A stretch of DNA of 64,000 nucleotides, taken from contig CAWAWN010000001.1 of the NCBI GenBank assembly GCA_963785815.1, positions 62,001-126,000 of the forward strand. The letters run 5' to 3'. The position numbers and the translations under genes are program-made. Shown in pieces: positions 34,369 through 41,887 of the stretch; within the stretch, counting starts at the first letter, position 1; every line of letters starts with the position of its first letter. Source of the stretch: UBA4742 sp963785815. GTDB lineage: Bacteria; Actinomycetota; Acidimicrobiia; Acidimicrobiales; Acidimicrobilacustridaceae. The notes under the pieces are model-generated. The model was given only the letters and a program-made list of their open reading frames with translations, was not told where the DNA came from and ran no database searches.

Positions 34369-34791
34369 TCAGTCGCTCACCTGGCGGTGGCCGTCGGCCC
34401 GCAGGCCGGCCCGCAACCGCTCGGCCGCCTCGTCGAGCTCGGCCGGGTCCGGGTCCTGGGCGGCGCGGGCGAAGTCGAAGTCGCCCATGGCCCGGGTGGG
34501 GACCACGTGCAGGTGGCAGTGGTCGATCTCGTAGCCGGCGATGATGAGCCCGACCCGCTCGGGCTGGAACACCCGCTGCTGCACCCCACCGATCACGTGC
34601 GCCACCGACATGAGGTGGCCGGCCAGCTCCGCGTCGAGGTCGGTCCAGCGGTCGACCTCGGCCACCGGGACCACCAGGGTGTGGCCGGGCTGGAGGGGGT
34701 TGATGGACAGGAAGGCGACGCACCGCGGGTCGCGCCACACGAACCGCCCGGGCAGCTCGCCGTCGATGATGCGGGTGAAGATCGTGGTCAT
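34369..34791 (-). CDS. HIT family protein
   Basis: 140 residues. I-I-D-G-E-L-P and H-T-L-V-V-P lead to the histidine-triad box H-C-H-L-H-V-V-P near residue 99. HIT proteins hydrolyse or transfer nucleoside-phosphate groups, as in Hint or Fhit; this short form resembles bacterial Hint-like diadenosine hydrolases. TACGAT lies 6 bases before the ATG. It is divergent from the phosphatidyltransferase gene, with overlapping -10 boxes. Confidence 0.9.
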   Translation of the reverse strand: MTTIFTRIIDGELPGRFVWRDPRCVAFLSINPLQPGHTLVVPVAEVDRWTDLDAELAGHLMSVAHVIGGVQQRVFQPERVGLIIAGYEIDHCHLHVVPTRAMGDFDFARAAQDPDPAELDEAAERLRAGLRADGHRQVSD

Positions 34792-34797
34792 CGCCGG

Positions 34798-34807
34798 ATC
34801 GTAGGCT
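34798..34807. promoter_or_regulatory. Overlapping divergent leaderless -10 boxes
   Basis: Ten bases serve both directions: TACGAT read leftward (34803-34798), 6 bases before the ATG at 34791, and TAGGCT read rightward (34802-34807), 6 bases before the ATG at 34814. The two promoters cannot be occupied together, so the HIT and phosphatidyltransferase genes should be mutually exclusive at initiation. Confidence 0.6.
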
Positions 34808-34813
34808 GACCTC

Positions 34814-35422
34814 ATGGCGTCCACCGAGGAATCGGCCGGCGACGAGTCGGCCATCCTCACCCTGCCCAACCTGATCACCGTGGTGCGGCTGGCCTGCCTG
34901 CCCCTCTTCCTGTACCTGCTCTTCGGACGTGACAACCGCGGCGCGGCGGCGGTCCTGCTGGCGCTGCTCGGGGCCACCGACTGGGTGGACGGCTACGCGG
35001 CCCGCCACCTCCACCAGGTCTCCAACCTGGGCAAGGTGCTCGACCCGGTGGCCGACCGCCTGCTGTTCTTCGTGGGTGTGGGCGGCATCCTGGTCGTGGG
35101 CGGCGCGGCGCCGGCCTGGTTCTGCTGGGCGGTCATCGCCCGCGAGGTGTTCGTGTCGGCGGCCGTGATCACCCTGGCCCTGCTCGGGGCCAGGCGCATC
35201 GACGTGACCTGGGTGGGCAAGGCGGGCACCTTCTCGCTCATGTTCGCCTTCCCGTTCTTCCTGGCCGGGTCGTCCACGTGGGCCATCGCCCCGCTGTTCT
35301 CCGTGCTGGGGTGGCTGGTGGGCATCCCCGGGCTGGTGCTGTCGTACTGGGCGGCGGCCACCTACGTGCCGATCGGCCTGCGCGCCCTGCGCGAAGGGCG
35401 GGCGGCGCGGGCCGCCGGGTAG
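34814..35422 (+). CDS. CDP-alcohol phosphatidyltransferase (PgsA2-like)
   Basis: 202 residues with five to six transmembrane helices. The CDP-alcohol phosphotransferase motif D-W-V-D-G-Y-x-A-R...G-K-V-L-D-P-V-A-D-R (about 56-80) is complete. It transfers a phosphatidyl group from CDP-diacylglycerol to an alcohol in the membrane. Position upstream of the gcvH-garA-ftsR block matches M. tuberculosis pgsA2 (Rv1822) as I recall it; whether the acceptor is glycerol phosphate is not established. Confidence 0.88.
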   Translation: MASTEESAGDESAILTLPNLITVVRLACLPLFLYLLFGRDNRGAAAVLLALLGATDWVDGYAARHLHQVSNLGKVLDPVADRLLFFVGVGGILVVGGAAPAWFCWAVIAREVFVSAAVITLALLGARRIDVTWVGKAGTFSLMFAFPFFLAGSSTWAIAPLFSVLGWLVGIPGLVLSYWAAATYVPIGLRALREGRAARAAG

Positions 35423-35431
35423 GTTCTGCCC

Positions 35432-37918
35432 ATGAAGGCCGTGATCATGGCTGGCGGCGAGGGCACCCGGCTGCGTCCCCTGACCTCCAACGCGCCCAAA
35501 CCGATGCTGCCGTTGGTCAACCGCCCGATGATGGAGCACGTGGTCGAGCTGTTGAAGCGCCACGGCATCGACGACATCGTGGTCACCGTGGCGTTCATGG
35601 CCAACGCCATCCGCACCTACTTCGGCGACGGCTCCGAGTTCGGCGTGCACATGACCTATGCCACCGAGGAGTCACCCCTCGGCACCGCGGGCTCGGTGCG
35701 CAACGCCATGGACGAGCTGGACGAGCCGTTCCTGGTCATCTCCGGTGACGTCCTCACCGACATCGACCTGGGCGCCATCATCGAGCTCCACCAGAAGCGC
35801 CAGGCCATGGCCACCATCGGGCTGGTGCACGTCGAGAACCCGCTCGAGTTCGGCATCGTGATCACCCGCGAGGACGGCCGCATCGACCGCTTCCTGGAGA
35901 AGCCGACCTGGGGCCAGGTGTTCAGCGACACCATCAACACGGGCATCTTCGTGCTCGAGCCCCAGATCTTCGACCACATCGCCCCCGATCGACCGGTCGA
36001 CTTCTCCAGCGAGGTCTTCCCGGACCTGCTCGAAGGCGACATCGCCCTCTACGGGGCCATCGCCGAGGGCTACTGGGAGGACGTGGGCACCCTCGACGCC
36101 TACGTCCGGGCCCACAAGGACATCCTCGACGGCAAGGTCCAGGTCAACATCCCGGGCTTCGAGCTGTCCCAGGGCGTGTGGCTGGGCGAGGGCGCCGAGA
36201 TCAACCCGGAGGCGATCCTGGCCGGCCCGGCCGTGATCGGCGACAACTGCCGGGTCGAGGCCGGGGCCCGCATCGGCCAGTACACGGTGCTGGGCGCGAA
36301 CGTGCGCGTGCGCCACGACGCCCAGCTCGATCGGGCCGTGGTCAACGACAACGCCTACCTGGGGGAGGGGGTGCGCCTGCGTGGCGCGGTGGTGGGTCGG
36401 GCCTGCGATCTGCGCAAGGGGGTGCGGGCCGACGAGGGCGTGGTCATCGGCGACGAGTGCTTCATCGGCGAGGAGGCCCACCTGGGGGCTGAGGTGAAGG
36501 TGTACCCGTTCAAGACGGTGGAGGCCGGCGCCACGGTCAACGACTCCATCGTGTGGGAGTCGCGGGGCGCCCGCAGCCTGTTCGGTCGCGACGGCGTGGT
36601 CGGCCTGGCCAACGTGGACATCACCCCCGAGCTGGCCACCAAGCTGGCCATGGCCTACGGCTCGATGCTCAAGAAGGGCACCCGGATCATCACCTCCCGC
36701 GACTCGAGCCGCTCGGCCCGCATGCTCAAGCGAGCCATGATGGCCGGGCTCAACGCGGCCGGGGTGGACGTGGAGGACCTCGAGGTGGCGTCGGTGCCGG
36801 TCACCCGCTTCATCGTGCGGCGGCCGTCGACCGCCGGGGGCGTGACCATCCGGCTGGTGCACGACGACCCCCAGTCGGTGCTCATCCGCTTCTTCGACGA
36901 CCGGGGCCTCGACATCACCGAGGACGTGCAGCGCAAGATCGAGCGCCTGTTCAACCGGGAGGACTTCCGCCGGGTCTTCCCCGGCGAGATCGGCGACATC
37001 GGCTTCGCCCCCCGGGCCCTCGAGCACTACGCCACCGCCCTGGAGTCGACGGTCGACTTCGCCCGCATCCGTGACGCCCAGTTCAAGGTGGTCATCGACT
37101 ACGCCTTCGGCTCGACCTCGTTCGCCATGCCCAACGTGCTGGCCAAGCTGGGCCTCGAGGTGCTGGCCGTGAACCCGTTCGTGTCCACCGCCGGGCTGTT
37201 GCGGGCCGACCTCGACGAGCACGCCCAGCGCGTGGCCGAGCTGGTGCGGGCCTCGGGGTCGCACCTGGGGGCGGTGCTCGACCCCGACGGCGAGCACCTG
37301 CGCCTGATCGACGACGAGGGCCACGTGCTGGGCGACGACGAGGCCCTGCTGGCCCTGCTGTCGCTGCTGCCGGGCAAGATCGCCGGCGACAAGGTGGCCC
37401 TGCCCGTGTCGGTCACCGAGCTGGCCGGGCGCATCGTCGCCGCCCACGGCACCGAGGTGGTGGTGACCAAGCTGTCCAACCGGGCGCTCATGGATGCCGC
37501 CACCGAGGCCGGGGTGGGCTTCGCCGGCAGCACCGACGGGGGCTTCATCCTGCCCGGCTTCCTGCCGGCCTTCGACGCCGCCGCCACCTTCATCAAGACG
37601 CTCGACCTGCTGGCCTTCCACGACCGGCGCCTGTCCGAGGTGGTGGCCGAGCTGCCCCGGCCCCACATGGCCCATGAGGTGGTGGTCACCCCGTGGGAGC
37701 AGAAGGGCACGGTCATGCGCACCCTGGTCGAGCAGAGCAAGGACCGCCAGGTCGACCTGGTCGACGGGGTGAAGGTGCACCACGACACGGGTTGGGCCCT
37801 GGCCCTGCCCGATCCCGAGGAGCCGGTCACCCACGTGTGGGCCGAGGGGACGAACGAGGCCGAGGCCCGGCGCCTGGCCCAGGAGTACGCCCGACGCATC
37901 CGCCAGATGGTGCGGTGA
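35432..37918 (+). CDS. Mannose-1-phosphate guanylyltransferase with divergent phosphohexomutase domain
   Basis: 828 residues. The nucleotidyltransferase domain begins M-K-A-V-I-M-A-G-G-E-G-T-R-L-R-P (residues 1-16), with F-L-E-K-P near 150 and G-Y-W-E-D-V-G near 212, then a left-handed beta-helix (about 250-370). The rest (about 390-828) is a phosphomannomutase-like domain, but the phosphoserine loop reads T-S-R-D-S-S and the metal loop region reads D-P-D-G-E-H instead of the usual T-A-S-H-N-P and D-G-D-x-D-R. So the GDP-mannose-forming half looks active and the mutase half may not be. This long form occurs in other actinobacteria. TAGGTT ends 6 bases before the ATG. Confidence 0.85.
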   Translation: MKAVIMAGGEGTRLRPLTSNAPKPMLPLVNRPMMEHVVELLKRHGIDDIVVTVAFMANAIRTYFGDGSEFGVHMTYATEESPLGTAGSVRNAMDELDEPFLVISGDVLTDIDLGAIIELHQKRQAMATIGLVHVENPLEFGIVITREDGRIDRFLEKPTWGQVFSDTINTGIFVLEPQIFDHIAPDRPVDFSSEVFPDLLEGDIALYGAIAEGYWEDVGTLDAYVRAHKDILDGKVQVNIPGFELSQGVWLGEGAEINPEAILAGPAVIGDNCRVEAGARIGQYTVLGANVRVRHDAQLDRAVVNDNAYLGEGVRLRGAVVGRACDLRKGVRADEGVVIGDECFIGEEAHLGAEVKVYPFKTVEAGATVNDSIVWESRGARSLFGRDGVVGLANVDITPELATKLAMAYGSMLKKGTRIITSRDSSRSARMLKRAMMAGLNAAGVDVEDLEVASVPVTRFIVRRPSTAGGVTIRLVHDDPQSVLIRFFDDRGLDITEDVQRKIERLFNREDFRRVFPGEIGDIGFAPRALEHYATALESTVDFARIRDAQFKVVIDYAFGSTSFAMPNVLAKLGLEVLAVNPFVSTAGLLRADLDEHAQRVAELVRASGSHLGAVLDPDGEHLRLIDDEGHVLGDDEALLALLSLLPGKIAGDKVALPVSVTELAGRIVAAHGTEVVVTKLSNRALMDAATEAGVGFAGSTDGGFILPGFLPAFDAAATFIKTLDLLAFHDRRLSEVVAELPRPHMAHEVVVTPWEQKGTVMRTLVEQSKDRQVDLVDGVKVHHDTGWALALPDPEEPVTHVWAEGTNEAEARRLAQEYARRIRQMVR

Positions 37919-37976
37919 GCGCCGGCCAACCCTCGTCCGCCGGTTGAGGGTTGGCGGATCGGATAGCGTGCGCAAG

Positions 37977-38357
37977 ATGAACGTGCCCAGCGATCTGCGC
38001 TACTCCTCCGACCACGAGTGGGTCCGGGCCGAGGGGGCGGCGTGGCGTGTGGGCATCACCGACTACGCCCAGGACGCGCTGGGCGACGTCGTCTACGTCG
38101 AGGTGCCCGAGGTGGGCACCCACGTCACCGCCGGCGCCAAGGTGAGCGAGGTCGAGTCGACCAAGTCGGTGAGCGACATCTTCGCCCCGGTCGACGGCAC
38201 CATCGCCGAGGTGAACGCCGAGCTGGGTGACTCCCCGGAGCAGCTCAACGACGACCCCTACGGCTCGGGCTGGATCTGCGCCATCACCCCCGACGACCCG
38301 GCGGCGGCCGACGCCCTGCTCGACGCGGCGGCCTACACCGACCTCATCGACGGCTGA
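37977..38357 (+). CDS. gcvH: Glycine cleavage system H protein
   Basis: 126 residues, standard length. The lipoyl-attachment Lys is residue 63 in E-V-E-S-T-K-S-V-S-D. Y-S-x-D-H-E-W-V and V-G-I-T-D-Y-A-Q-D-A-L-G-D are the N-terminal family signature. It shuttles the aminomethyl group between the P, T and L proteins. TAGCGT ends 7 bases before the ATG, favouring this start over a GTG 33 bases upstream. gcvT and gcvP are 4-9 kb away; no lipoate gene is in the window. Confidence 0.96.
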   Translation: MNVPSDLRYSSDHEWVRAEGAAWRVGITDYAQDALGDVVYVEVPEVGTHVTAGAKVSEVESTKSVSDIFAPVDGTIAEVNAELGDSPEQLNDDPYGSGWICAITPDDPAAADALLDAAAYTDLIDG

Positions 38358-38368
38358 CGGGGCGACCG

Positions 38369-38857
38369 GTGGCGGATCTCCACTGCAGCAGCTGCGGGCA
38401 CCGCAACCAGATCGGCTCCAACTTCTGCTCGTCCTGTGGCGCCATCCTCGAGACCTCCGGCCCCGAGAACACCACCATCACGTTCCACCCCGCCGTGCCC
38501 GGCGACCCGGTGGAGGGCCTCGACCCGCCCGTCGTCGAGCGGGCCGACGTGGCCGCGGGCAGCGCCGTGCTGGTGGTGCGCGAGGGCTCCATCGCCGGCT
38601 CGCAGTTCGCCCTCACCCAGCCCACCACCAAAGCCGGGCGGCACCCCGACAGCGACATCTTCCTCGACGACGTGACCGTGTCGCGTCGCCACGCCGAGAT
38701 CGTGGCTGGCCCCGACGGCTACGTGGTGCACGACGTGGGCTCGCTCAACGGGACCTACCTCAACCGGGAGCGCATCGAAGAGGCGCCCCTGGGCGACGGG
38801 GACGAGCTGCAGATCGGCAAGTTCAAGCTGGTGGTCGTGCTGGGGGAACCGACATGA
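38369..38857 (+). CDS. GarA/OdhI-like FHA protein with zinc ribbon
   Basis: 162 residues. An N-terminal zinc ribbon C-x2-C...C-x2-C (6-24) is followed by a linker with the E-N-T-T-I-T-F motif (residues 33-39), reminiscent of the E-T-T phosphorylation site in GarA/OdhI, and a C-terminal FHA domain (about 72-150) with G-R-H-P-D-S-D, S-R-R-H-A-E and G-S-L-N-G-T-Y-L-N. GarA-type proteins switch 2-oxoglutarate dehydrogenase and glutamate metabolism under Ser/Thr kinases. Context (gcvH before, FtsR after) is that of garA. I do not recall a zinc ribbon in the mycobacterial protein. Confidence 0.85.
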   Translation: MADLHCSSCGHRNQIGSNFCSSCGAILETSGPENTTITFHPAVPGDPVEGLDPPVVERADVAAGSAVLVVREGSIAGSQFALTQPTTKAGRHPDSDIFLDDVTVSRRHAEIVAGPDGYVVHDVGSLNGTYLNRERIEEAPLGDGDELQIGKFKLVVVLGEPT

Positions 38858-38879
38858 ACCGTGGCGGGGAGCTCCCCTG

Positions 38880-39779
38880 GTGACCGAACGATCGCACCTG
38901 TCGATCGGCGAGGTGCTCAACCTGCTCCAGGATGAGTTCCCCGACATCACCATCTCCAAGATCCGCTTCCTCGAGAGCCAGGGCCTGCTCGATCCCGAGC
39001 GCACGCCGTCGGGCTACCGGAAGTTCTACGAGGAGGACATCGAGCGGCTGCGCTGGATCCTGCGCCAGCAGAAGGAGAACTTCCTGCCTCTCAAGGTGAT
39101 CAAGGATCGCCTGGCCTCGGGCCAGCTCGACGACGTGGGCCCGCCCGAGGCCGCGGCCATCGACGGCCAGGCCGCGCTGCCCATCGACCAGCCGGTCGAG
39201 GCGGCGCCGAAGCCCGACGAGCTCGAACCCGAGCTGGTCGAGGCCGAGCCGGTGGCCCGGTCCGATCGCAGCGCCACCCGGGCCGGCGTCCGCACGGCGC
39301 GGCGGGCCCGACCGGCGGCGAGCCGGCCGTCGGCGGTGCGCCCCGATCCCGGCCTGGAGGCCATCGCCGGACTGCACGAGACCGATCCCACCGGGGTGAG
39401 CCTGACCCGCGACGAGGTCCTGGCCGCGTCGGGGTTGTCGGCCAAGGAGCTGGGGGAGCTCGAGCGCTTCGGCCTGGTGGTGGGACGGTCGTTGGGCAAC
39501 ACCGTGTACTACGGCGACGACGCCCTGCTGGTGGCCCAGCTGGCCGCCGGCTTCATGAGCCACGGCGTCGAGGCGCGCCACCTGCGCATGTACAAGGTGG
39601 CGGCTGAGCGGGAGGCGGGCGTGTTCGAGCAACTGGTCATGCCCCTGCTCAAGCAGCGCAACCCGGGCGCCCGCCGCCAGGCCACCGAGCGCCTCGATGA
39701 GTTGGCGGGGCTGGGCTCGCGGCTGCGCTCGGCCATGTTGCGCCAGGCCCTGCAGGACCACCTCGGCACCACCCACTGA
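38880..39779 (+). CDS. FtsR-like MerR family regulator
   Basis: 299 residues. An N-terminal MerR winged helix (L-S-I-G-E-V-L...S-K-I-R-F-L-E-S-Q-G-L-L-D-P-E-R-T-P-S-G-Y-R-K-F) is followed by a long charged, disordered middle (about 85-150), then a second domain (about 160-299) with G-V-S-L-T-R-D-E-V. This two-part architecture matches Rv1828/FtsR, reported to regulate ftsZ in Corynebacterium (as I recall). GTG start 22 bases after the FHA gene, so probably cotranscribed. Confidence 0.87.
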   Translation: MTERSHLSIGEVLNLLQDEFPDITISKIRFLESQGLLDPERTPSGYRKFYEEDIERLRWILRQQKENFLPLKVIKDRLASGQLDDVGPPEAAAIDGQAALPIDQPVEAAPKPDELEPELVEAEPVARSDRSATRAGVRTARRARPAASRPSAVRPDPGLEAIAGLHETDPTGVSLTRDEVLAASGLSAKELGELERFGLVVGRSLGNTVYYGDDALLVAQLAAGFMSHGVEARHLRMYKVAAEREAGVFEQLVMPLLKQRNPGARRQATERLDELAGLGSRLRSAMLRQALQDHLGTTH

Positions 39780-39808
39780 GCCTGCCCCGGCAGGGGTATC
39801 GTGGCCGG

Positions 39809-40291
39809 GTGATCCAGATGGAGGTCGTTGGGGTCCGCGTCGAGCTGCCGAGCAACACCCCCATCGTGTTGCTCCGCGAGGTGGAAGGCACCCGCCGCCT
39901 GCTGCCCATCTTCATCGGCGGTCCCGAGGCCACGGCCATCGCCCTGGCCCTCGACGAGGTCGAGACGCCCCGGCCCATGACCCACGACCTGATGAAGAAC
40001 ATGCTCGACGACCTGGGCGTGAGCCTCGAGCGCCTCGAGATCACCGACCTGTCCAGCGGCACCTTCTATGCCGAGATGCACCTGCGGGCCGCCGGTCGGG
40101 TCACCGTGGTGTCGAGTCGGCCCTCCGACGGCATCGCCCTGGCCATCCGCATGTCCTCGCCGGTGTTCGCGGCGGACGCGGTGGTGGAGGAGGCCGGCTA
40201 CCTGGCCGACGACGAGGAGGAGCGCGAAGAGGTGGTCGAGCAGTTCCGGGAGTTCATCGACACCGTCAACCCCGACGACTTCAACTCCTGA
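39809..40291 (+). CDS. Bifunctional nuclease family protein (DUF151)
   Basis: 160 residues. V-L-L-R-E-V-E-G-T-R-R-L-L-P-I-F-I-G, A-x-A-I-A-L-A-L and R-P-S-D-G-I-A-L-A are the DUF151/BFN signatures, followed by an acidic UVR-like tail. Plant and archaeal members show RNase/DNase activity; the bacterial role is unsettled. TATCGT lies 6 bases before the GTG. Position between the two MerR genes is conserved (Rv1829). Confidence 0.9.
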   Translation: MIQMEVVGVRVELPSNTPIVLLREVEGTRRLLPIFIGGPEATAIALALDEVETPRPMTHDLMKNMLDDLGVSLERLEITDLSSGTFYAEMHLRAAGRVTVVSSRPSDGIALAIRMSSPVFAADAVVEEAGYLADDEEEREEVVEQFREFIDTVNPDDFNS

Positions 40292-40304
40292 CCCAACCGA
40301 TTCG

Positions 40305-40333
40305 TTGACGTGGGCCGCGGCGGTGGCTACCCT
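40305..40333 (+). promoter_or_regulatory. Sigma-70-type promoter upstream of the second MerR gene
   Basis: TTGACG (40305-40310), spacer of exactly 17 bases, TACCCT (40328-40333). The predicted start is near 40340, leaving a leader of about 138 bases before the ATG at 40478. It is the best canonical promoter in the window. The long leader may hold autoregulatory MerR sites, but none is obvious. Confidence 0.65.
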
Positions 40334-40477
40334 CGACCTTCCCGACACGGCTGTAGTTACGTGAGGGTGATCCAGAGGTCGAGATCGACGTTCAGGACAG
40401 AGAGCCGACCCTGACCTCCAGGGTGAGGCTCCAGTCGAGGCCAGGCGAGTGCTCGCCCGGGCCGGAGGGCAGGGAAA

Positions 40478-40949
40478 ATGGTCGACCGTACACACGACGG
40501 CTACAGCGGGGCGAAGGCCGCGGAGATCGTCGGCATCACCTATCGCCAGCTCGACTACTGGGCCCGCACCGACCTGGTGCGCCCCTCGCTGGTCGATGCC
40601 ACCGGCAGCGGCAGCCGCCGCCAGTACTCCTATCGAGATCTGCTCGAGCTGCGGGTCATCAAGTCGCTGCTCGATGCCGGCATCAAGCTCGAGTCGGTGC
40701 GCGAGGTGTTCAGCTACCTGCCGCGAGAACCTGGGCGAAGACGTGACCACCGCCAACCTGGTCATCCAGGGCAACCAGGCCGTGCTCGTCCGCGACGGGG
40801 GAGAGCTCATCGACCTCGTCAAGCGGGGCCAGGGGGTGCTCAACGTGCTGCCCATGGCCCACGTGGTCGACGAGCTCGACACCCGCATCGTCGAGATGCG
40901 ACCGGCGGTCGCGGGCGCCACCGTCACCCGACTGGCTGCCGGCACCTGA
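40478..40949 (+). pseudogene. MerR family regulator (Rv1830-like), frameshifted
   Basis: The first frame gives a MerR helix-turn-helix (Y-S-G-A-K-A-A-E-I-V-G-I-T-Y-R-Q-L-D-Y-W-A-R...S-R-R-Q-Y-S-Y-R-D-L) to V-F-S-Y-L. The rest of the family sequence (E-N-L-G-E-D-V-T-T-A-N-L-V-I-Q-G-N-Q...G-Q-G-V-L-N-V-L-P) continues in another frame to a TGA at 40949. One extra base near 40721 (C-C-G-C-G-A-G where C-G-C-G-A-G is expected) explains it. Without it the product would be about 156 residues, close to the normal short form. Both halves are intact, which points to sequencing or assembly error or a very recent mutation. Confidence 0.8.
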
Positions 40950-41056
40950 TCCTCACCTAGCGCAGCCCCCGAACCCACGACCCGCGGCGCCCGCCGCGGG
41001 TCGTTCCGCGTCCGGGGCGCGGATGCCCGGCCAGCCAGACATCCGCGGCCGGGAAT

Positions 41057-41087
41057 TGAACATGGTTCATACTTTGAACGTGGTTCG
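41057..41087 (+). promoter_or_regulatory. Tandem operator palindromes before the TetR gene
   Basis: TGAAC-atg-GTTCA (41057-41069) and TGAAC-gtg-GTTCg (41075-41087), 18 bases start to start, bracket a possible -10 TACTTT (41070-41075). Two near-identical palindromes just upstream of a TetR gene are the usual signature of autorepression. Confidence 0.7.
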
Positions 41088-41094
41088 ACTCCAG

Positions 41095-41841
41095 GTGGTC
41101 TCAGACGATCGACGAGAGCGCCGACGTGACGCGCGACGCCAGCGCTACCTGGGCGCGGCCAGCCGGATCATCGATCGTGACGGCCTTCGCGGCGTGACCA
41201 TGCAGGCCATCGCCGACGAGCTCGACTGCGCTATCGGGACCATCTACACGTACTTCCCGTCCAAGGCCGAGCTGCTGGCTGCGCTGACCCGCCAGGGGAT
41301 CGAGACGCTGGCCGCCTCCTACACGGCCGCTCACCACCTGTGGGACGTCGAGCTGGGCGCCCAGGAGCTCGAACCGGGGCTGGCGGCCCTGGTCGAGCTG
41401 GTCGCCTACGCCGCCTTCATCGGGTCGGCCTCGGTGGTGTTCGCCGACGAGATCGCCCTGCAGCGGGGGCTGCTCAGCGGCGGGGCGCTGGAGGACGGGG
41501 CCAACCGGGGGACCGAACGGCCCCAGGCCTCGATCGAGGTGGTGCTGGCCCTGCTCGACACCCCCCGGTCGCTGATCGAGGGGGCGGTCGAGGCCGGGGC
41601 CCTCACACCCGGTGACGCCCTGGAGCGGGCGTTGCGCTGGCTGGCCAGCCTCCACGCCGTGCTGCTGGTCGAGCACCTGGCGCCCCTGGACCGCCACCTG
41701 TTCCGGGCCACCCACCACGCCCGGGCCCTCACCGCCGACCTGCTGGTGGGTTGGGGCGCAGCCCGTGAGGACGTCGAGGTGGCCAGCGCCCAGGTCGAGC
41801 GCCTGGCCGCGCTCGGGCCCATGGCCCCACCTCCGGGGTGA
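41095..41841 (+). CDS. TetR family regulator
   Basis: 248 residues. The N-terminal helix-turn-helix (about 15-60) reads A-A-S-R-I-I-D-R-D-G-L-R-G-V-T-M-Q-A-I-A-D-E-L-D-C-A-I-G-T-I-Y-T-Y-F; the C-terminal ligand domain is helical and Leu/Ala-rich. Ligand unknown. The start is chosen as GTG 41095, just after the operator pair; an ATG at 41062 would lie inside the operator. It sits between the MerR block and gcvT, not part of the conserved order I recall, so it may be an insertion or may regulate gcvT. Confidence 0.82.
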   Translation: MVSDDRRERRRDARRQRYLGAASRIIDRDGLRGVTMQAIADELDCAIGTIYTYFPSKAELLAALTRQGIETLAASYTAAHHLWDVELGAQELEPGLAALVELVAYAAFIGSASVVFADEIALQRGLLSGGALEDGANRGTERPQASIEVVLALLDTPRSLIEGAVEAGALTPGDALERALRWLASLHAVLLVEHLAPLDRHLFRATHHARALTADLLVGWGAAREDVEVASAQVERLAALGPMAPPPG

Positions 41842-41887
41842 TCGGCCTCGGGTCGGCAAGCCTCCCGGCGGTGGCTAGCCTCGCCCG

